Shown: one piece after another, positions 54,402 through 63,036 of the stretch | Layout of the letters: every line of letters starts with the position of its first letter | How positions within the stretch are numbered: position 1 is the stretch's first letter | Assembly: GCA_016213325.1 (NCBI GenBank) | Contig: JACRAY010000026.1 | Coordinates: 1-64,000, forward strand | DNA: 64,000 bases | Direction of reading: 5' to 3' | DNA from: Burkholderiales bacterium | GTDB lineage: Bacteria > Pseudomonadota > Gammaproteobacteria > Burkholderiales > Burkholderiaceae_C | Translations under genes and position numbers: made by a program | Notes under the pieces: model-generated | Seen by the model: only the letters and a program-made list of their open reading frames with translations | What the model was told of the DNA's origin: nothing | The model's database searches: none

Positions 54402-55910
54402 TTAGCGGTTGTAGGCGGTTTCGCCGTGGCTGCTGATGTCGAGGCCTTCGCGCTCTTCTTCTTCGGTCACGCGCAGGCCGATCACGAGGTCGACGATCTT
54501 GTAGGCGATGAAGGCCACCACCGCGGACCAGACCACCGTGGTCAGCACGCCCTGGAACTGGATCCAGACCTGCCCGCCGATCGAGTAGTCGGGGTTGACC
54601 TTGTTGGCCACGTAGTCGTACACGCCGGTGCCGCCGAGCGACGGCGAGGCGAACACGCCGGTCAGCAGGGCACCCAGGATGCCGCCCACGCCGTGCACGC
54701 CGAACACGTCGAGCGAGTCGTCGGCGCCCAGCATCTTCTTCAGGCCGTTCACGCCCCACAGGCACAGCAGGCCGGCCAGCAGGCCGATGACGATGGCACC
54801 CATCGGGCCGACGAAGCCGCAGGCCGGGGTGATGGCCACCAGGCCGGCGACGGCGCCCGAAGCGGCACCCAGCATCGAACCCTTGCCCTTGGCGAGCGCC
54901 TCACCGGCGATCCAGGACAGCGTGGCAGCAGCGGTGGCGACCAGCGTGTTCATGAAGGCCAGCGCGGCGACGCCGTTGGCTTCCAGGTTGGAGCCGGCGT
55001 TGAAGCCGAACCAGCCCACCCACAGCAGCGAGGCACCCACCATGGTGAGCGTCAGGCTGTGCGGCGCGAGCGCTTCCTTGCCGTAGCCGATGCGCTTGCC
55101 CACCAGGTAGGCGCCCACCAGGCCGGCGACCCCGGCGTTGATGTGCACCACCGTGCCGCCGGCGAAGTCGAGCGCGCCCTTGGCCCACAGCCAGCCGGCG
55201 TTGGCCGTGACGGCCTCCAGCGTCTTGGCGTCGGTGATCGCGTCCGGGCCGTCCCAGTACCACACCATGTGCGCGATCGGCAGGTAGGAGAAGGTGAACC
55301 AGATGACGATGAACAGCAGCACCGCGGAGAACTTGATGCGCTCGGCGAAGGCACCGACGATCAGTGCGCAGGTGATGGCGGCGAACGTGGCCTGGAAGGC
55401 GACGAACGACAGCTCGGGGATCACCACGCCCTTGCTGAAGGTGGCCGCGATGGAGTCCGGCGTGATGCCCTTCAGGAAGATCTTGTCGAGGCTGCCGAAG
55501 AACGGGTTGCCCGCCGTGAAGGCGACGGTGTAGCCATAGAGCGTCCACAGCACGTAGATCAGGGCCGTGATGACGAACACCTGCATCAGCACGGACAGCA
55601 TGTTCTTGCTGCGCACCAGGCCGCCGTAGAACAGTGCCAGGCCGGGCAGCGTCATCAGGATGACCAGCAGGGTGGACACCGTCATCCAGGCGGTGTCGCC
55701 CTTGTTGGGTACGGGTGCCGGCGCGGCAGCGGGTGCCGGCGCAGGCGCGGCGGCCGTGGCTGCCGCGGGCGCAGCGGCTGCCGCCGGTGCGGAAGCGGCT
55801 TCAGCAGCGGGTGCGGAGGCGGCGGGCGCGGCAGGCGCCTGGGCCAGTGCGGCCGGGCTGCCTGCGAGCAGGCCCAGGCCCAGGGCCAGGGAGGCAAGGA
55901 GCTTTCTCAT
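54402..55910 (-). CDS. amtB: ammonium transporter AmtB
   Basis: AmtB conducts ammonium across the inner membrane and is blocked by GlnK. The 502-residue precursor has a signal peptide (MRKLLASLALGLGLLAGSPAALAQ), then an unusually long Ala/Pro tract of ~45 residues before the first helix (DTAWMTVSTLLVILMTLPGLALFYGGLVRSKN). Family motifs include WTLYGYTVAF, GALDFAGGTVVHINAGVAGL and VHGVGGILGALLTG with the pore His. The C-terminal tail is present for GlnK binding. It is the last gene of a nitrogen-regulated unit. Confidence 0.96.
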   Translation of the reverse strand: MRKLLASLALGLGLLAGSPAALAQAPAAPAASAPAAEAASAPAAAAAPAAATAAAPAPAPAAAPAPVPNKGDTAWMTVSTLLVILMTLPGLALFYGGLVRSKNMLSVLMQVFVITALIYVLWTLYGYTVAFTAGNPFFGSLDKIFLKGITPDSIAATFSKGVVIPELSFVAFQATFAAITCALIVGAFAERIKFSAVLLFIVIWFTFSYLPIAHMVWYWDGPDAITDAKTLEAVTANAGWLWAKGALDFAGGTVVHINAGVAGLVGAYLVGKRIGYGKEALAPHSLTLTMVGASLLWVGWFGFNAGSNLEANGVAALAFMNTLVATAAATLSWIAGEALAKGKGSMLGAASGAVAGLVAITPACGFVGPMGAIVIGLLAGLLCLWGVNGLKKMLGADDSLDVFGVHGVGGILGALLTGVFASPSLGGTGVYDYVANKVNPDYSIGGQVWIQFQGVLTTVVWSAVVAFIAYKIVDLVIGLRVTEEEEREGLDISSHGETAYNR

Positions 55911-55939
55911 GGGATTGTCTCTTTCCGGATGGGGATGGG

Positions 55940-57032
<1,093 letters not shown>

Positions 57033-57077
57033 TGGGTTCTCCGTGCGGGATGTGAGTAGGTATTGCCGGTGGGTCAA

Positions 57078-57093
57078 AGCATGAGCCGTGCCA
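57078..57093 (-). promoter_or_regulatory. sigma-54 promoter of torF-glnK-amtB
   Basis: On the minus strand the sequence TGGCACGGCTCATGCT matches the -24/-12 consensus (TGGCACG-N4-TTGC), with GG and GC at the required spacing. Transcription would start near 57066, about 34 bases before the torF ATG. The genes downstream are classic NtrC/sigma-54 targets. Confidence 0.85.
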
Positions 57094-57175
57094 TAAGTCA
57101 CAAGGATTCATCCGGCGTCCACGCACGGTGTTCGGGCGGCGTTAAGGTGGAAGTGGAAGCTGGGCCACGCGGTTT

Positions 57176-57190
57176 GCACCAGAGCGGTGC
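57176..57190. promoter_or_regulatory. NtrC-type enhancer site
   Basis: GCACC-AGAGC-GGTGC is an exact inverted repeat fitting the NtrC pattern GCACC-N5-GGTGC. A weaker half site TGCACCA lies at 57206-57212. They are 83-130 bases upstream of the sigma-54 -24 element, a normal enhancer distance. Confidence 0.75.
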
Positions 57191-57250
57191 GGGCATCGCA
57201 GGTTTGTGCACCAGCTTCAGGCGCGCACATGAATGGGGAGGAAAAAACAA

Positions 57251-58768
57251 GTGAGCCTGTCTTTGGTGCAAAGCCGGGTCCTGGTGGGTCTGCGCACGGC
57301 CGCGGTGACGGTCGAGGTGCACCTGGCCAACGGGCTGCCGCAGTTCACGCTGGTGGGGCTGGCCGACACGGAAGTGAAGGAGTCGCGCGAGCGCGTGCGG
57401 TCGGCCCTCGCTACCTGCGGCCTCGAGTTCCCGCACAACAAGCGCATCACCGTCAACCTGGCCCCGGCCGACCTGCCCAAGGACTCGGGCCGCTTCGACC
57501 TGCCCATTGCCATGGGCATCCTCGCGGCCAGCGGGCAGGTCAACGCAGCGAAGCTGGCCGGCCACGAATTCGCCGGCGAGCTGTCGCTGTCGGGTGAACT
57601 GCGTCCCGTGCGCGGTGCGTTGGCCATGTCGCTGGCGCTGCATGCCGAAGGCACCACGGTCAAGCTGGTGCTGCCACCCGGCAGCGCGGAAGAGGCAGCC
57701 CTGGTGCCGGGTGCGCTGGTGTATCGCGCCAGGCACTTGCTCGATGTGGTGCGGCAGTTCCTGCCGGAAAGCACCGCCGATGAAGGCCTGGTGCGCATCC
57801 AGGCTGCGCCGCCATCGCGCGAACCGGACTACCCCGACATGGCCGACGTGAAAGGGCAGGCGGCAGCGCGGCGCGCGCTGGAGATTGCCGCGGCCGGCGG
57901 CCATTCGGTCCTGCTGGTGGGTCCGCCGGGCGCCGGCAAGTCGATGCTGGCGCAGCGCTTCGCCGGCCTGCTGCCGCCGATGGACGTGCAGCAGGCGCTG
58001 GAGAGCGCCGCCGTCGCCAGCCTGGCCGGCCAGTTCACGCTGGACAAGTGGTGGTGCCGGCCGACCCGCGCCCCGCACCATTCGTCGAGCGCGGTGGCGC
58101 TGGTGGGCGGTGGTTCGCCGCCGCGGCCCGGCGAAATTTCGCTGGCGCACCACGGCGTGCTGTTCCTCGACGAACTGCCCGAGTTCCCGCGGCCCGCGCT
58201 GGAAGCGCTGCGCGAACCGCTCGAAACCGGCCAGGTGTGCATCGCACGGGCCACCAGCCGCGCCGAATTTCCGGCGCGGTTCCAGTTCATCGCCGCCATG
58301 AACCCTTGCCCCTGCGGCTGGCTGGGCGCCGCGCAGCGCGCCTGCCGCTGCACGCCCGACCAGGTGGCGCGCTACCAGTCCAAGCTGAGCGGGCCGCTGC
58401 TGGACCGCATCGACCTGCACGTGGAAGTGCCGGCGCTGGCGCCGCAGGACCTGCTGCAAGCCACCCCGGGCGAGGCCAGTACCCACTTGCGCGCACGTTG
58501 CAACGCCGCGCGCGAACGCGCGCTGTCGCGCCAGGGCAAGGCGAACGCCGCGCTCACCGGCGGCGACGTCGAGGGCCACGCGCATTTGCAACCGGCAGCC
58601 GCGAAGTTCCTGCACGTGGCGGCCACCCGGCTGGGGTGGACCGCCCGCTCCATGCATCGCGTGCTGAAGGTCGCGCGCACGATCAGCGACCTCGAGGGCG
58701 CGCGCGATGTGGGTGTCGAAGCCGTGGCCGAAGCCGTGCAATATCGCCGCGGCATCGCTAGCGCGTGA
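57251..58768 (+). CDS. comM: ComM/YifB-family Mg-chelatase-like AAA+ ATPase
   Basis: ComM is a hexameric helicase that extends branch migration during natural transformation. The 505 residues begin SLSLVQSRVLVGL, then an N-terminal Lon-like domain (LVGLADTEVKESRERVRSAL). The AAA+ core has Walker A LLVGPPGAGKSMLA, Walker B LFLDELPEF and the zinc-like NPCPCGW...CRCTPDQ. The start is GTG 57251, preceded at 9 bases by GGGGAGG (57235-57241), rather than the ATG at 57233 that lies within that ribosome-binding site. Confidence 0.93.
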   Translation: MSLSLVQSRVLVGLRTAAVTVEVHLANGLPQFTLVGLADTEVKESRERVRSALATCGLEFPHNKRITVNLAPADLPKDSGRFDLPIAMGILAASGQVNAAKLAGHEFAGELSLSGELRPVRGALAMSLALHAEGTTVKLVLPPGSAEEAALVPGALVYRARHLLDVVRQFLPESTADEGLVRIQAAPPSREPDYPDMADVKGQAAARRALEIAAAGGHSVLLVGPPGAGKSMLAQRFAGLLPPMDVQQALESAAVASLAGQFTLDKWWCRPTRAPHHSSSAVALVGGGSPPRPGEISLAHHGVLFLDELPEFPRPALEALREPLETGQVCIARATSRAEFPARFQFIAAMNPCPCGWLGAAQRACRCTPDQVARYQSKLSGPLLDRIDLHVEVPALAPQDLLQATPGEASTHLRARCNAARERALSRQGKANAALTGGDVEGHAHLQPAAAKFLHVAATRLGWTARSMHRVLKVARTISDLEGARDVGVEAVAEAVQYRRGIASA

Positions 58769-58786
58769 AGCCGCGTCACCTGGCGC

Positions 58787-60007
58787 TCAGCCGGCCAGGC
58801 CTTCCATCCTGCGCTGCAGGAAGCGCCGCACCGCGGGGTCGCTCTCCAGCCCGATCGCCCGCCGGTACGCCGAGCGCGCCGCTTCCTGCGCACCGGATCG
58901 CGCCAGCAACTCCGCGCGCGCGGCCCAATAGGGCTGGTAGTCGGCCAAGCGCTTCTCGACCGACAGCTTCTCCAGCGCAGCCAGGCCGTCCCGGGGACCG
59001 CGCGCCTCGGCCAGCGCCACCGCAAGGTTGAGGGCCGCCACCGGCGAGCCGGTCATGGCGTGCAGTGCCTCGTACAGCACGCAGATGGCTTCCCAGTCGG
59101 CGCGATCGGCACGGCGTCGCACACAATGCGCCGACTGCACCGCGGCTTCGAGCTGGAAGCGGCCCGGCGCCTGCATCTGGCTGGCACGCTGCAACAGCTG
59201 CTCGGCCTCATCGATCATCCCTGCCTCCCACAGGGATGTGTCCTGCAACGCCAGAGGGACGTACTCGCCCTGCGCGTCGCGGCGCGCGCGCCGGCGGGCA
59301 TGGGCGTGGAGCATCAGCGCCAGCAGGCCCAGCGCCTCGGGTTCCTCGGGCAGCAGCGCCGCGGTCAGCCGGCCCAGCCAGATCGCCTCCTCGGCCAAGT
59401 TGCGCCGGCGGGCGTCGGAGCCGGCGGCGTCCGCCCACCCTTCGGCGTAGACGGCGTAGATCGCCTCCAGCACGGAAGCGAGCCGCGCCGGCAACTCGGC
59501 GTGGCCCGGCACGTGGAAGGGAATCCCGGCCTGACGGATCTTGGCCTTGGCGCGCACCAGCCGTTGCCGCATTGCCGATGGCGCAACCAGGAAGGCCGAG
59601 GCTATGGTCGCCGCATCGAAGCCCAGCACGGCCTGCAACATCAGCGGCGCGCGCACTGCCGGTTCGATGCCGGGGTGTGCGCACGCGAACAGCAGTTCGA
59701 GTCGCCTGTCGGGCAAGCCATCTTCCTCGGGCTCGCCATGGGCCAGCCATTGCAGCATGTCGGCCGCGGCCTCGCCTTGCACGCGCGAGCGGATGGCGTC
59801 GACCATCCGGCGGCGCGCCACTGTCAGCAGCCACGCCTCGGGGTTGGCGGGCACGCCGGCGGCGGGCCAGTCGGTGAGCGCCGCTGTGAACGCCTCGGAT
59901 AACGCATCCTCGGCGCCCGCCACGTCGCGCGTGCGTGCAGCCAGGAAGGCGACCAGCTTGCCGTAGCTGCGGCGCGCCGCCGCCTCGGCGGCCCCGGCCG
60001 CGCTCAC
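58787..60007 (-). CDS. ECF42-type RNA polymerase sigma factor
   Basis: The 406-residue protein has sigma-2 (~10-75: AEDALSEAFTAALTDWPAAG, NPEAWLLTVARRRMVD), sigma-4 (~105-165: LMLQAVLGFDAATIASAFLVAPSAMRQRLVRAKAKIR) and a long helical TPR-like C-terminal domain (~180-406). This architecture plus the upstream DGPF/YCII gene defines the ECF42 group, which has no anti-sigma factor. Start GTG 60007 overlaps the DGPF stop as GTGA; the TTG at 60025 is less likely. In this group the C-terminal domain is needed for activity. Confidence 0.92.
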   Translation of the reverse strand: MSAAGAAEAAARRSYGKLVAFLAARTRDVAGAEDALSEAFTAALTDWPAAGVPANPEAWLLTVARRRMVDAIRSRVQGEAAADMLQWLAHGEPEEDGLPDRRLELLFACAHPGIEPAVRAPLMLQAVLGFDAATIASAFLVAPSAMRQRLVRAKAKIRQAGIPFHVPGHAELPARLASVLEAIYAVYAEGWADAAGSDARRRNLAEEAIWLGRLTAALLPEEPEALGLLALMLHAHARRRARRDAQGEYVPLALQDTSLWEAGMIDEAEQLLQRASQMQAPGRFQLEAAVQSAHCVRRRADRADWEAICVLYEALHAMTGSPVAALNLAVALAEARGPRDGLAALEKLSVEKRLADYQPYWAARAELLARSGAQEAARSAYRRAIGLESDPAVRRFLQRRMEGLAG

Positions 60008-60360
60008 CGCGCGTTCATGTCCCAAACCGGGCGCACTTCCACCGTCCCGTGGCTGGCGCCCGGGCAGCGTGCGGCCCAGGCGAGCGCCCCATCCAGATCC
60101 GGCACGTCGACCAGGTAGTAGCCGCCCAGTTCCTCGCGCGTCTCGATGAACGGCCCATTGAGCACCTCGGTCTTGCCGTCGCGCACCTTGACGGACGTGC
60201 TCATGCTGGAGGGGTGCAGGCGGTTGCTGGAGCGCAGCACGCCCGCAGCCTTCAGGGCTTCGGTGTACGCGCCGTAGGCGGCCATCGCCTGCCCGCGCAC
60301 GTCGGCGGGCAGCGTCTCGAAGCCCTTCGGGTCGGAGTGGATCAGCAGCATGAATTCCAT
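60004..60360 (-). CDS. DGPF/YCII-related domain protein
   Basis: The 118-residue YCII-fold protein begins EFMLLIHSDPKG and contains the eponymous motif as NGPFIETREELGGYYLVDVPDLDGALAWAARCP. DGPF proteins accompany ECF42 sigma factors and are usually their targets; their chemistry is unknown. Its stop overlaps the sigma gene start (GTGA). A promoter matching the ECF42 motif lies about 40 bases upstream of the translation start. Confidence 0.93.
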   Translation of the reverse strand: MEFMLLIHSDPKGFETLPADVRGQAMAAYGAYTEALKAAGVLRSSNRLHPSSMSTSVKVRDGKTEVLNGPFIETREELGGYYLVDVPDLDGALAWAARCPGASHGTVEVRPVWDMNAR

Positions 60361-60409
60361 TGGGTCTCTCCTTGGGTCAATGGCGGCGCACCATGCGACG
60401 CCTGACAAT

Positions 60410-60436
60410 GTCGCCCGGGCCCGCGGCATTTCGACA
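60410..60436 (-). promoter_or_regulatory. putative ECF42 promoter
   Basis: On the minus strand TGTCGA (60436-60431) is followed after 17 bases by CGAC (60413-60410). From memory, ECF42 target promoters have TGTCGA at -35 and CGA(C/T)-like bases at -10. Transcription would start near 60403, giving a 40-base leader for the DGPF-sigma operon and positive autoregulation. Confidence 0.65.
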
Positions 60437-60580
60437 CGCGGCTGAAAAAATAGTTTTTCGGTCCCGGCCACCGCCGTGCGCGGGATCGCGCACATCCGGT
60501 GTGCATGGGGTGCGCACCGATGATGCGGCACCTTATTGCGTGAATAATCGCAAGCTCCAAGTGACCCAGAGGGCGTGGTC

Positions 60581-62458
60581 GTGCAGCGCAACAAGCACCG
60601 GGATGGACTCGCATGCCTCGTGGCAGCCTGCTTCGCGGCAGCGCCGGCGGCGGCGCAGACCGTTGCCGGCAGCATCGCCGACCTGTCGCTCGAGCAGCTC
60701 TCCAGCATCGAAGTCACCACGGTCGCCAAGCGCGTGCAACGGCTGGCCGACGTGGCGGGCTCGGTGTACATCATCAACGCCGAAGACATCCGCCGTTCCG
60801 GGGCGGCCACTCTGCCGGAGGCACTGCGCTTGGCGCCCAACCTGCAGGTGGCGCGCGCCGATGCCAACCAGTACGCCATCACCGCGCGCGGCTTCAACAG
60901 CGTGCTGGCCAACAAGATGCTGGTGCTGGTGGACGGCCGCACCGTCTACTCGCCGCTGTTTTCCGGCGTGTTCTGGGAAGCCCAGGACGTGGTGCTGGAA
61001 GACATCGAGCGCATCGAGGTGCTGAGCGGCGCGAGCGGCACGCTGTACGGCTCCAACGCCGTCACCGGCGTCATCAGCATCATCACGCGCAGCGCCGCCG
61101 ACACGCAGGGCACCTTGGTGAAGGCGGTGGCAGGCAACGAAGAAAGGAACGGCGCCGTGCGCTATGGGGGCGCCGCGGGTGACCTGCATTACCGCCTGTA
61201 TGCCAAGCGGTCGCTGCGCAATGCCAGCCGGCTGGCCGCCGGCGGTGCCGTGCGCGACGCCTTCCGCCGCACGCACGCCGGCTTCCGCGCCGACGGCGCG
61301 CGCGGCGATGCCAGTTTCATGGTGCAGGGCGAGGTGTACACCAGCACCATCGACCAGGCCCCCGCGCCGCGCGAAGTGAATGGCGCCCACCTGATGGGCC
61401 GCTATGTGCGCGACCTCGGCAGCGGCGGCCGCTGGCAGTTGCAGGCCTACCACGATCGCAGCGAGCGCGACCAGCCCGGTGCGATCCGCGACACGCTGGG
61501 CACCTGGGACGTGGAGTTCGAACACCTGTCGCGGCCGCTGCCCGCGCACGAACTGCTGTGGGGCGCGGGCTGGCGCCTGCAGGACGACCGCCTCACCAAC
61601 CTGGCGCCTGCCACTTTCGCGCTGCTGCCCACCGACCGGCGCAACCGGCTGTGGCACCTGTTCGTGCAGGACGATTTCGAGCTGCGCGAGAAGCTGCGCG
61701 TGACGCTGGGCCTGAAGGCCGAACACAACGACTTCACCGGGCTGGAGCTGCTGCCCAACGCACGCCTCGCCTGGGAGTTCGGGTCCAACCGCCTGCTGTG
61801 GGCGTCGGCCTCGCGCGCGGTGCGCACACCTGCCCGGGTGGACCGCGATTTCTTCGGGCTGGGCATCAGCGGCGGGCCGAACTTCCAGTCCGAAACCACG
61901 CAGGTGCTCGAAGTGGGCCTGCGCGCGCAGCCGCTGCCGCGCGTGTCGTGGGCTATGACCCTGTTCCACCACGAGTTCGACCGCCTGCGCTCGCTGGACG
62001 CGGGGCCCGGCGGCGTGACCATCAACAACAACTTCCGCGGCCGGCTGAAGGGCATCGAGACCTGGGGTCAATGGCGCCTCGGCGATACCTGGCGGCTCGA
62101 CGCCGGCTATGCCTGGCAGCGCCTGCGGACCGAAGCGCTGCCCGGCACGGCGCCGCTGCGGGGCACGGCGTCGCTGGGCAACGACCCGCGCTATCGCTTC
62201 AAGCTCGCCTCGTCGTGGGACCTGCCGAACCGCATGGAGCTGGACGTGCACCTGCGCCGCGTGGGCGCGCTGCCCGCCCCGGTCGTGCCCGCCTACACGA
62301 CGGTGGACCTGCGCTGGGGCTGGCGCGCGCGGCCCGACCTGGAGCTGTCGCTGACGCTGCGCAACGCGTCCGGCGAAAGGCATGTCGAATGGGGGGCGCC
62401 CGCTGCGCGCGCCGAGTTCGGCCGCAGCTGGCTGCTGCGGGCCTTGTGGCGGATGTAG
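60581..62458 (+). CDS. TonB-dependent outer-membrane receptor
   Basis: The 625-residue precursor has a signal peptide (ACLVAACFAAAPAAAQ). A plug domain follows (SLEQLSSIEVTTVAKRVQRLADVAGSVYIINAEDIRRSG, LPEALRLAPNLQVARAD, ARGFNS, DGRTVYSPLFSGVFW, IERIEVLSGASGTLYGSNAVTGVISIITR). A beta barrel ends in WLLRALWRM. It takes up a ligand of unknown nature. GTG 60581 is preferred over GTG 60575 because AGAGGG (60568-60573) gives proper spacing only to the former. The next gene encodes a YfiR protein, a recurrent pairing. Confidence 0.9.
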   Translation: MQRNKHRDGLACLVAACFAAAPAAAQTVAGSIADLSLEQLSSIEVTTVAKRVQRLADVAGSVYIINAEDIRRSGAATLPEALRLAPNLQVARADANQYAITARGFNSVLANKMLVLVDGRTVYSPLFSGVFWEAQDVVLEDIERIEVLSGASGTLYGSNAVTGVISIITRSAADTQGTLVKAVAGNEERNGAVRYGGAAGDLHYRLYAKRSLRNASRLAAGGAVRDAFRRTHAGFRADGARGDASFMVQGEVYTSTIDQAPAPREVNGAHLMGRYVRDLGSGGRWQLQAYHDRSERDQPGAIRDTLGTWDVEFEHLSRPLPAHELLWGAGWRLQDDRLTNLAPATFALLPTDRRNRLWHLFVQDDFELREKLRVTLGLKAEHNDFTGLELLPNARLAWEFGSNRLLWASASRAVRTPARVDRDFFGLGISGGPNFQSETTQVLEVGLRAQPLPRVSWAMTLFHHEFDRLRSLDAGPGGVTINNNFRGRLKGIETWGQWRLGDTWRLDAGYAWQRLRTEALPGTAPLRGTASLGNDPRYRFKLASSWDLPNRMELDVHLRRVGALPAPVVPAYTTVDLRWGWRARPDLELSLTLRNASGERHVEWGAPAARAEFGRSWLLRALWRM

Positions 62459-62466
62459 GAGCGTCC

Positions 62467-63036
62467 ATGCAGTCGCGCCGCAGCCTCATCACCCTGGCCG
62501 CCGCCCTGGCGGCCGCAGCATGGCGCGGCGCGCGGGCCCAGCCAGACAAGCCGCGCGAGAGCCTGGTGAAGGCCGCGTTCCTGCACAAGTTCGCGAGCTT
62601 CGTCGACTGGCCCGAAGGCACTTTTCCGCGGCCCGACACGCCGCTGCGCATCGCGGTGATGGGCGACGACCAGGTGTTCCGCGACCTGCGCGAGCTGGCG
62701 CGCGACCGCGACCGCGACGGCCGTCCGGTGCTGGTCACGCGCGTGATCGCGGGCGACCCATTGTCGGGCTTCCACATCCTCTACCTGAAGGCGCCCAGCG
62801 CCGCGCGCCTGGCCGAGGTGATCCCGCAGGTCCCCGAGGGCGTGCTGACGGTAGCCGACTCCGACGGCACACACCCGCGCGGCAGCGTCATCAGCTTCTT
62901 CCTCGACGAGGGCCGCGTGCGCTTCGGCGCCTCGGTCGATGCGGCCGCCCGCCAGAAGCTCAGGCTCAGCCCGCGCCTGCTATCGGTGGCGCGCAGCATC
63001 CAGGGCGGGGTGTCCATCGACGCCGACCAGGCATGA
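62467..63036 (+). CDS. YfiR-family (DUF4154) periplasmic protein
   Basis: The 189-residue precursor has an N-terminal export signal (RRSLITLAAALAAAAWRGARA, twin Arg). The YfiR fold follows: VKAAFLHKFASFVDWPEGTFPRPDTPLRIAVMGDD, FHILYLKAPSAARLAEVIPQ, VLTVADSDG and ISFFLDEGRVRFGASVDAAARQKLRLSPRLLSVAR. In Pseudomonas YfiR restrains the diguanylate cyclase YfiN. Here no cyclase follows in the window; instead an MFS gene is coupled to it by ATGA. Its role beside a TonB receptor is unknown. Confidence 0.9.
   Translation: MQSRRSLITLAAALAAAAWRGARAQPDKPRESLVKAAFLHKFASFVDWPEGTFPRPDTPLRIAVMGDDQVFRDLRELARDRDRDGRPVLVTRVIAGDPLSGFHILYLKAPSAARLAEVIPQVPEGVLTVADSDGTHPRGSVISFFLDEGRVRFGASVDAAARQKLRLSPRLLSVARSIQGGVSIDADQA

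Noticed and set aside
60536-60556. TTGCG-TGAATAAT-CGCAA dyad before the TonB receptor as a Fur-type box.
   Set aside because: Only 5-bp arms and no similarity to GATAATGATAATCATTATC; too weak to list.
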